A stretch of DNA of 14,930 nucleotides from Candidatus Gastranaerophilales bacterium (lineage in GTDB: Bacteria; Cyanobacteriota; Vampirovibrionia; Gastranaerophilales; JAQUYY01): contig JAQUYY010000017.1 in NCBI GenBank assembly GCA_028691575.1, positions 1-14,930 on the forward strand, written 5' to 3'. Below are positions 13,274-14,930 of this stretch, piece after piece. Both the position numbers and the translations under genes were made by a program. How positions within the stretch are numbered: the first letter of the stretch is position 1; each line of letters opens with the position of its first letter. The notes under the pieces were generated by a model that was given only the letters and a program-made list of their open reading frames with translations, did not search any database and had not been told where the DNA came from.

Positions 13274-14001
13274 TTAAAAAAATTGTTTTCTTTAGTTTTG
13301 GAATATTTTTATTTATTATTTTGGGCTTAAACCAAGAAGCAATTTGTCAAACCCGATATTATCAAGAGGCATTGATTGCAGAAGATATATATGTGGACAA
13401 ATATGCACCTGCTTGTAAAAATAATAAATGCGGCTTTGTTAATAAAAAAAACGAATTTGTAATTAAACCTGAATATGAGGCAGTTCAAAATATCGAAGGC
13501 AATTATTTTTTTGTTTGTAAAGATGAAGAAGGACAAAAATGTGCTTATATGAATAAAAAAACAAAAAAACTTTTGACTGAGTTTAAATATCTTGGATGTG
13601 GAAATGGAGATACATCTGAGGGTTTTTCGCAAGGTCTTGCAAAAGTTATTGTTGTTCAAAAAAATGAAGAATTAAAAACCGGATATATAGATAAAACAGG
13701 AAGAGAAGTAATACCGCCCCAATATTTGTATGGAGGTGAGTTTAGCGAAGGCTTAGCAAATATTCAAGTTTATAAGAAAGGTGAAATTAAAACCGGTTAT
13801 ATTAATAAAAAAGGCGAAGAAGTTCTGCCTCCAATTTATTATTACGGTAGTCCATTTAAAAACGGTATAGCGGAAGTAAGATTAAAACCCGGAGCTAATA
13901 TCCCAAATGTAAAAATTAATTCAAAAGATCACATAATAACTCCTGAAAAACAATCCGGGATGCAGGATAAATTTCATAATCCCATATCAATATCATTGTA
14001 A
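13270..14001 (+). CDS. Exported WG-repeat protein
   Basis: 243 residues. An N-terminal signal or anchor helix (about 5-22) comes first, with possible cleavage near residue 27. Four WG-type repeats follow, each beginning C/T-G/A-Y/F and running through K-K-G-E and P-x-Y: about 54-76 ('CGFVNKKNEFVIKPEYE'), 91-128 ('CAYMNKK' to 'FSQGLAKV'), 137-167 ('TGYIDKTGREVIPPQY' to 'FSEGLANIQV') and 175-205 ('TGYINKKGEEVLPPIY' to 'FKNGIAEVRL'). WG repeats form beta-rich binding modules and are common in secreted proteins. The Trp of the name is replaced by Thr or Cys here. GAGGG (13262-13266) lies three bases before the ATG. It is the last gene of the operon. Only 39 bases separate it from the convergent rnhC, with no visible terminator hairpin. 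Confidence 0.85.
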   Translation: MIKKIVFFSFGIFLFIILGLNQEAICQTRYYQEALIAEDIYVDKYAPACKNNKCGFVNKKNEFVIKPEYEAVQNIEGNYFFVCKDEEGQKCAYMNKKTKKLLTEFKYLGCGNGDTSEGFSQGLAKVIVVQKNEELKTGYIDKTGREVIPPQYLYGGEFSEGLANIQVYKKGEIKTGYINKKGEEVLPPIYYYGSPFKNGIAEVRLKPGANIPNVKINSKDHIITPEKQSGMQDKFHNPISISL

Positions 14002-14040
14002 TTTTTATCTCACAATCCATGTTTCTCTATAATAAGCATT

Positions 14041-14916
14041 TTAAATTTCTAAAGTAGTTTTAAAATGCAGTTTGGCTATATTTCCAAGATTTTCTTTGCT
14101 ATGTTTTTGAATAAACAGTTTTGCTTGTTCTTTTACTTTTTCAGAAGCACCTTTTGGCAAAATAATGTCGTATTGATTGGATAATTTTGCCATGGATTTT
14201 ACATATTCATCTCTTGCAATTATTGAAGCCGCAGCAACGGCTAAATCCTCTTCAGCTCGTACTCTTTGCTCTAAATTAATTTGTTTGCCTTTTTTCATCA
14301 GCGCATTTTTTATTAAACTTTCATCGCCAAACTTATCAGAAAGAACATTGTCACAATCTTTTTTTTCTAAAATATTTTCAATAACTCTTGCATGTCCCCA
14401 AGCTAAAAGTTTATTTAAATTCTTAAAACTGTCATAAAGTTGATTATACTTAGCAGGATTTATTTTAACAATTGAGTGAATAAAGTTATTTTTAATTGCA
14501 ACGGCCATTTTAGCAATTTGAACATCATTAAGTTTTTTGCTGTCCTTAACGCCAATTTCTAAAAGTTTATCAATATTTTCCTTGTCCGCCAAAACTCCTG
14601 CAACCACAAGAGGTCCAAAGTAGTCGCCCTTGCCGGATTCATCAGTCCCGATTCTTGTAATTAATTGAGAATGAGAAGACTCCATCTTTAAAGATGTTTG
14701 TTTTGTTATACCAAGATATTTTGAGGTAAAAGCATCTACCTCTTTTCCTTGCACGACAATTTTTCCGGATTTGTATAAAACAGCGTTTATGCCATTTTTC
14801 TTTGCCTGCCAAAAAGCATAGTTAATTGGGCTTAAAGAAAACCCATCGGCAAGAAGCCTGTCTTTCAAGGCTTTTTCTTGTTTTAAATTAAATTTATCAC
14901 TATATACTGCTGCCAT
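14041..14916 (-). CDS. rnhC: Ribonuclease HIII
   Basis: Cytoplasmic endonuclease that cuts the RNA strand of RNA/DNA hybrids, acting in primer removal and R-loop clearance. 291 residues, close to the usual ~300-310. An N-terminal TBP-like substrate-binding domain (about 1-80) is followed by the RNase H fold, with G-T-D-E-S-G-K-G-D (90-98), 'VKDSKKL' (123-129), 'LSDKFGDES' (192-200) and 'AVAAASIIARDEY' (226-238). Catalytic residues are inferred as Asp92, Glu93, Asp194 and Asp198, since their spacing matches the D-E-D-D set of characterised RNase HIII. The N-terminal domain and the G-K-G in the first motif separate it from RNase HII. Fourteen bases upstream of the ATG are visible and show no Shine-Dalgarno site. 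It is convergent with the exported-protein operon and unrelated to it in function. Confidence 0.96.
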   Translation of the reverse strand: MAAVYSDKFNLKQEKALKDRLLADGFSLSPINYAFWQAKKNGINAVLYKSGKIVVQGKEVDAFTSKYLGITKQTSLKMESSHSQLITRIGTDESGKGDYFGPLVVAGVLADKENIDKLLEIGVKDSKKLNDVQIAKMAVAIKNNFIHSIVKINPAKYNQLYDSFKNLNKLLAWGHARVIENILEKKDCDNVLSDKFGDESLIKNALMKKGKQINLEQRVRAEEDLAVAAASIIARDEYVKSMAKLSNQYDIILPKGASEKVKEQAKLFIQKHSKENLGNIAKLHFKTTLEI

Positions 14917-14930
14917 TATGCAATAATTAC

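Noticed and set aside
13327..13659. Minus-strand open frame of 110 codons inside the WG-repeat gene
   Set aside because: Antisense to clear WG repeats. The Phe/Ile/Asn-rich translation looks non-biological.
14177..14437. Plus-strand open frame of 86 codons inside rnhC
   Set aside because: Antisense to the conserved catalytic part of RNase HIII, with no ribosome site.

Overview
The window is AT-rich, bacterial and accessory-looking. The organism is probably a diderm: it has a lipoprotein with a clean lipobox, many proteins with Sec signal peptides and periplasmic-type TPR proteins. One TPR protein (12494-13273) twice carries a helix pair ending in 'LYKEQNDFQNCKKTAELI'-like sequence, which resembles TPR proteins of Cyanobacteria and their non-photosynthetic relatives. 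With the low GC and an RNase HIII, a Melainabacteria/Gastranaerophilales-type host is my best guess. This is inference, since no rRNA or marker gene is present.

Layout. (1) 1-564, minus: the first ~188 residues of a polar amino-acid ABC permease, cut by the window edge. (2) 720-3511, plus: trkA and trkH overlapping by ATGA, a K+ uptake operon. (3) 3512-4213, minus: an unrecognised exported protein whose stop codon abuts the trkH stop. (4) 4267-5128: a tRNA cluster Pro(TGG)-Gly(TCC)-His(GTG) with a promoter in front and a strong terminator behind. It includes a ~92-bp direct repeat that duplicates the tRNA-His leader and the first third of the tRNA. (5) 5129-5612: a gene-free stretch holding an imperfect inverted-repeat element, seven TTGCAY motifs and two overlapping hairpins, ending in a good sigma70-type promoter. 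(6) 5613-6068: a very AT-rich, membrane-anchored thioredoxin-fold protein resembling the ArsF family, with one active-site cysteine missing. (7) 6268-14001: eight genes in one direction, every product with a signal peptide. The last seven (from 6772) look like one operon with an extended -10 promoter, ATGA overlaps or short gaps, and mostly good Shine-Dalgarno sites. (8) 14041-14916, minus: RNase HIII.

The seven-gene operon is the main candidate for an undescribed system. It encodes two TPR proteins, a 1002-residue exported coiled-coil protein with a Cys-rich C-terminus, a small exported alpha/beta protein, a lipoprotein with an extra hydrophobic segment, a Gln/Ser/Tyr-rich small protein and a WG-repeat protein. 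The mix suggests an envelope or secreted assembly. No member could be given a firm biochemical role from sequence alone.
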